DNA of 64,000 nt, taken from assembly GCA_016859345.1 (NCBI GenBank), contig CM029126.1, positions 5,291,001 to 5,355,000 on the forward strand, written 5' to 3'. The DNA comes from Istiophorus platypterus. Its lineage: Eukaryota > Chordata > Actinopteri > Istiophoriformes > Istiophoridae. Below are positions 59,401 to 64,000 of this stretch, one piece after another (position 1 is the first letter of the stretch; each line of letters opens with the position of its first letter). The notes beneath the pieces were generated by a model. That model was given only the letters and a program-made list of their open reading frames with translations. It searched no databases and was not told the DNA's origin. A program made the translations under genes and the position numbers.

Positions 59401-62400
59401 TGTTGCAGTGCGGAGGCTGCGGTCAGTGGTTCCACGAGGCCTGCACACAGTGTTTGACGAAGCCATTGCTGTATGGGGACAGGTACGTTATTGAGCATTA
59501 CATTAAAAAAAAAAAATGTAATTCTTTATACTCGCAAGCTGTCATTCAATCATTATAATACATGTAAATGTCTGCCTTGCATTTAGTATAATGGGCTTAC
59601 ATAAAATTTCTTTAGCACACCAAGTGCACTCTGAGTACTTTCCCTTGCACACCAATGTGCAATGATTTACCTGGGAGTTTAAGACAATATTTGCTAAAGC
59701 CAGACTGATATGGGAAATTCGAGGCAGATTGAGGGGGGGGGCATAAAACTGCGGCCTGTAAAACAATTTTTTACTGCACTTTGTATTTGCACATCTGTCA
59801 GTATAAACAACGGTACTGGTGCATTTGTAAGGTAGCCGATATCGGCCAGTAACATCACAATGATATAATGGTGAGGATCTAATATTTGGATTGTGCTTTC
59901 ACGTTAGACACGTGACTTTGCTGTTGACCTGATTTGCATTGATCAGTTTTATTTTTTTTTATTGGTCTGTCACTCGCCACATGTTGTTTATTTCTTTGCT
60001 GGGGTGCAATATCCAGGGAAAGACTGAGCGAAAAACCCCACTTGTGCTAACTCGGTTTTATATAAATACACTCGAGTTTCAAAACGTACCAGGGCTGCAA
60101 CTAATAATAATTTTCATTTTCAAATAGTGGGCTGACAGTTTATTTGATTAACTGATTAATCATTTCGGTCAGTAAACACTGGGAAAAAAAAAAACCCAGC
60201 ACAGTTTCTCAGACTCAGAGGGGATATCTTTGAAATTGCTTGCTTTACCCTGCCAGCATTTCAAAACTCAAACATGTTCAGTTCACAGCCATGTAAAAAA
60301 AAAGAAAAGAGAGCAGCACATTTAAAGAAGCTAGAAAACCAGTGAATCGTTGGCTTTTTTTTTTTTAACTTGACATATAAACTATTAATCGAATATCAGA
60401 ACTGCCGTTAATACATTTCCCCGTATAGATTAATCGTCTCAGCCAGAGGGACCTCGCCATGATTAAGATAATCAGACCGAGACGTCTACATGACAGATTC
60501 ACTTGTCAGAGGACTGCTTTAATCGGCTTAAGACAAAATTATTAGCGCGCATGTTTAATGTGCTCGCCGACGACTCCCGCGCCTCAAGGACACGGTCCTC
60601 GGAGCAAAAGGGGACAGAGGGGACGTCGGCAGACAGCGGAGCGGAGACGCGTCGCCTCTCTGGCGCTGTGGTGGTCCGGATGCGGTGCCCTGGCGAATGT
60701 GCAGGTTGCTGACGGCGGCGCGGTTTGATAGGGGCACCTCTCAGGCGTGTAATAAAATGTATCCATCCATTAAGATATTATTGTCATTAACCATCTGTGT
60801 TAGCCGACTGGGTTTCACGCCCGCCCTGACACCGTGTTACTGCCGAAAACCTGCCTGAGTGGGGAGGGAGGGAGCGTGGGGGGTTCGATTTAGATTGACA
60901 GTCAGGGGAGAGGGAGGCCGGATTGGGTACAACATCTGCTGAGCAGGTTGATGGAGGGAAGACCGAAAGACTGAGTTCACAGTTGGAATAGTAAGCGCGC
61001 GCCGCTGTCACACCGCGTCTGCGCTTCATCTTTCCCCGGGTGACCTTCCGCGAACGTGTGCATATAGAGAAGGACGGACGCACACAAACGTTGCCGGGGT
61101 GTGAGCCGCGATTCAGGGTCACCCGGGACAGAATGTTATTATAGTGGGACGGATACACCTGTCCGTTTAGTCTCGGTTTCGGGTTGATTTATATGATAAA
61201 ATATCCAGAGACGAGAGACATGCGGCGTATGGAATGCAAGGACGGTAGAGGGGGAAGAGGAGCTGTAAAGCTTCTCTAAAAGAAAGAAAGGAAGGAAAGG
61301 AAGAAAAAAAATCCGCATACATGAGTGACTTGGACATGATAAGAAGTCTGCAAAGTGGAAAATATACTTGTTCTTGGTCAAAAATGGTTTCACGGGCTTA
61401 ATATTCTTTGAGAGAATTGAGTGCAAGTGAGAATAAAAACATAGAACTCCACAAGAAAAAGACACAATTTAAGATGATGGCTGTTGTGGAAACTGAATGA
61501 CGAAACAAACTCATTGAGTTTTATTTTTTCAGCTTTCCCTGATCCCTGTCTGATTTCCTGCCCCCCTCCGTGTGTCTGTTTTTTTTTAGGTTTTATCAGT
61601 TCCAGTGCTCTGTGTGTACAAAGGGACCAGAGACCATCCAAAGACTGCCCATGACCTGGTGACGTTAATAGTTCACACCTTTAATCGACATGTTTTCACC
61701 GAAAATACAACAAAACAACAAAAATTTTACAAAGTAGTTGTTTGACGCCACTGGAATCTTCCTCAAATTCTATTTGTATTTGCAGTTTGAAAAGGAAACT
61801 TTATTGTCCAAATAGTGCTACTTCACATAATAACACTACAGAGACTGATATTTCTTTACGTATTAAAGATCTGTCATATCAATAGAGGCTCAAAAATGCA
61901 TGAAAATATGAGATATTTCAACTTATTCTGAAAATTCTGGTTTTACATATAGATATATATACATACCTGTTTCTTATGATCTAATTTCTTTTTTTTCTTT
62001 TTTTAAATGCAGGGTGGATTTGGCCCATTTAGTGCTCTACCACCTCTCGCTGTGCTGCAAGAGGAAGTACTTTGATTTTGACCATGAAATCCTGTCCTTC
62101 ACCAATGAGAATTGGGACTCATTGCTCCTGGGCGCGGTATTGATATCTCTCCCCCCTTGTTTAAGCACAATGATGAAATGATGTGAAATGCTGCCGGCCT
62201 TCTTCTTTTTTTTTTTTTTTTGCATTTTAGAGATAAAGCCTATTAACCACTATTAAAGTAATTTTTTTTTAAAGTTAAAAAAAAAAAAGTCTGACCTCTA
62301 CGTTAAGCTTAAAGGGGAAACGTGGAGTTAAAGAATACGATGTTTTAATGATCCAGGACAGAGTTTCCTGACCCCGTTGGTTGAGCCCAATTACCCTCCA

Positions 62401-63718
62401 CCATCTGTTTATGTTCCAATTCTCTTCATTGCAACTGATTTGAAAGTGGATGTTATTTAACACTGTTAATTATTTAAAAGGGGATATCACCACAATACTT
62501 TGTATAAAGTTGACTAGATCTGTTTGGTCAAGTGTCGCGGCACCAATTACTAGTGCAGAAGAAAGACTTATAAACCATTAATGATTATTGTCTATTTTAT
62601 CCATCACTATAGCTTCCATCACTTTATCAAGTATTTCACATTTTTTTAGTTAAATAGTTAAGTACTACAACTATTTACTCTTAGCTGACAATTTTAAAAG
62701 TTTGTCTAATACTTTTTAGCTATACTTCAATTATTTAATCAATTACTTCTCGGTACATATTTCTACCATTTATCCAATACTTCTAGCTCACAATTTCAAC
62801 TGTGCATCCATCACTTAACAATAACCGCTTCACCCATTTATTCATTACTTGTAGCTCTTTCAACTGTTACTTTTAGCACGGTAACATTCACACAATTTCA
62901 GCTACGTATCCATTACTTTCCCTGCCCGCTTGCTAAACAGCTTTCACAAGTTCCCAAGGCTGGCGTTAAGGCGCTGAAACCGACTGAGGGTTCTGGTGGG
63001 AGGTTTGTACTGTGCAGTGGAGCTTCTCATGTCTGGTGGCTCCCAGGTTAACGTGACAGTAAATTCACCAAAGATTAGAGTCACACCGGTTCCTACGGTT
63101 GTTTATTTCCCACCAATATGTGGTCTTTCCACGTTCCCCCCTGGGGTAGAAGTAGAACCCTCTCCCCGGTGTGGGAACCGCTGATCTAAGACACTGCCAC
63201 CAGTAAAGCATTAACGCATTTTGACAAATCTTCAAAACCAGAGTGATAAGGCTCGGAGTCGCGATACCATCTGGTTTAAAAGTCTGAAGTTGTTCCAGGG
63301 AGAATAAACAGGGAGATAAAAGCAGAGGTGACCGAAAGAGACATCAGAGGGAATATTCCAAGCATTTCCTGTACGTGTATCTGAAGTTTTCTTGGTTCTC
63401 CTTTTTTTTTTTCTGTTTTTTTTTTTTAAAGGCCTTTTGAAATGCATTGTTTGCCCCGTCTTCCCATGACAGCACAGTTTTTCAGCCGTGGTAGTTACAA
63501 CAAGTAGTTTTCCATATCAACATTATAGCTGTCAGTGACTGTAAAAGAAAATGATTGTATGCATTAAGGTTTTTTTTTTTCTTCCTCTGTCTGATGGCTG
63601 TTCACTGTGTAAACACGGCTTTGATTTTTTTTCTCCCCCCTGTCCTCCAGCTCTCTGACACGCCGAAGCAGGACCGCTGTCACAATCTCCTCAACGCTCT
63701 GAACTCCCACAAGGACAG
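55586..63718 (+). CDS. phf1: PHD finger protein 1 (Polycomb-like), 5' part
   Basis: PHF1 is a nuclear PRC2 accessory protein that reads H3K36me3 and guides H3K27 methylation. Exons 55585-55663, 55854-55935, 56772-56858, 58006-58100, 58575-58723, 59387-59482, 61590-61658, 62013-62136 and 63651-63718 join in phase (282 codons plus 2 bases), and the gene continues past the right edge. Numbering uses the first ATG in the Tudor exon, 55586. Tudor domain is about 6-51 (DVLARWSDGLLYLG), with cage residues Trp14, Tyr20, Phe38 and Phe44 kept. PHD1 is about 61-112 (CCICDAP to WICRQC). RGGALKRG precedes PHD2, about 155-210 (CYCYCAGPGEWNLKMLQC, WFHEACTQC, CSVC). The extended region follows from about 215 (CCKRKYFDFDHEIL, NENWDSLLLGALSDTPK). 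The last phrases match PHF1 better than MTF2 or PHF19. Where human has VLWKDI, this has VLRKDI. The C-terminal chromo-like end is not in the window. Confidence 0.93.
55695..55776. repeat. (GT)n microsatellite pair
   Basis: Two GT runs (about 55695-55712 and 55747-55776) in the short phf1 intron between 55663 and 55854. Confidence 0.92.
56373..56415. repeat. (CG)n(CA)n alternating tract
   Basis: About five CG units followed by about 16 CA units in the phf1 intron before PHD1. Another Z-DNA-prone sequence. Confidence 0.94.
57777..57793. repeat. Poly(G) tract
   Basis: A G run of about 16-17 bases in the phf1 intron splitting PHD1. A C run near 57449 lies in the same intron. Confidence 0.93.
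60086..60460. repeat. AATCGATTAAT interspersed repeat
   Basis: Begins AGGGCTGCAACTAATAATAA. Contains GATTAACTGATTAATCATTT, TTAAAGAAGCTAGAAAACCA and AAACTATTAATCGAATATCA, and ends near GATTAATCGTCTCAGCC. It matches the family at 46330. Located in the phf1 intron between 59482 and 61590. Confidence 0.65.
62137..63650 (+). other. phf1 intron before the last exon in the window
   Basis: AT-rich with T and A runs (near 62205 and 62277). From 62560 to 62900 there is a loose repetition of ATTACTTNTAGCT and ATCCATCACTT-type phrases. No further exon is seen. The donor at 62137 reads GTATTG, a weak but acceptable match. Confidence 0.5.
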
Positions 63719-64000
63719 GTAAGTCGGCGCATATGATGAGAAGAATAAACACTGGGCGCACATGACCGGATCGGGGGGCGGCGCCCCGTGAAGACAGGGG
63801 GTCTTTCCCGGAGCCTCGTCGTTCCGTGGCGTGGTACGTCCGTGGTCGGAATGAGCGTGGGTGGAATGTGTGACTTTGAATAAAGGGCGAGTAAAGTGTG
63901 ATCGCCAATTAGACCGGATGAAAATTTTAACACTTTCTGGTGCTTATTTTGTCTCGTTGGAAGAAGACAAAAGTCATACCACAGTAACCAGTCTAGTGGC

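Noticed and set aside
58968..59498. 176-residue open frame antisense to a phf1 exon
   Set aside because: It is the shadow of the intron and PHD2 exon on the plus strand; no domain is seen.

Overview
The window is vertebrate nuclear DNA, most likely from a percomorph-type teleost fish. The evidence is small exons with GT-AG introns, abundant (CA)n, (GA)n and (TCC)n microsatellites, a decayed Tc1/mariner element, tRNA-derived SINEs and several interspersed families of the kind common in spiny-rayed fish. No prokaryotic, organellar, viral or CRISPR features were seen. All exon models were built by hand from splice sites, reading phase and similarity to known family sequences. No alignment program was run.

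Layout from left to right. (1) Coding exon 1 of a PBX TALE-homeobox gene, probably pbx2, on the minus strand (254-495); the rest of the gene lies off the left edge. (2) gpsm3-like, plus strand (2036-3964), 4 coding exons, 359 aa, a G-alpha regulator with four GoLoco motifs. (3) A CpG-rich promoter-like block with two CRE palindromes (6660-7290), then a lysosomal DNase II gene, plus strand (8937-15087), 6 coding exons, 375 aa. (4) rgl2, minus strand (45616 down to 18715), 19 coding exons, 740 aa, a Ral guanine-nucleotide exchange factor with REM, CDC25 and Ras-association domains. (5) A repeat-rich gap of about 9 kb holding the likely rgl2 CpG island (about 47.8-48.5 kb), a Tc1 relic with a nested SINE, and the GA/TCC/CA-rich likely promoter of the next gene. 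(6) The 5' part of phf1, plus strand (about 54.7 kb to beyond the right edge), a PRC2-associated Polycomb-like protein with Tudor, PHD1, PHD2 and the start of the extended region.

PBX2, GPSM3, RGL2 and PHF1 all lie in or beside the human MHC on 6p21.3, so this is a conserved MHC-linked block. The DNase II gene between gpsm3 and rgl2 is the outlier, because its human relatives map to 19p13 and 1p31, which belong to the same MHC paralogon. The genes do not form an operon or one pathway. They share ancestry and neighbourhood: two transcription or chromatin regulators (pbx2, phf1), two G-protein regulators (gpsm3 for G-alpha-i, rgl2 for Ras to Ral) and one lysosomal nuclease.

Main points for a second look: a fourth GoLoco motif and a long acidic N-terminus in gpsm3; the DNase II gene inside the MHC-linked block; a reading-phase conflict between the best upstream exon candidate and the Tudor exon of phf1; a Trp-to-Arg change after the phf1 Tudor cage; a phase-symmetric, poorly conserved rgl2 exon; several strong inverted repeats (8489-8585, 49437-49477, 16911-16949); and alternating CA/CG or homopurine tracts concentrated at the rgl2 and phf1 5' ends.
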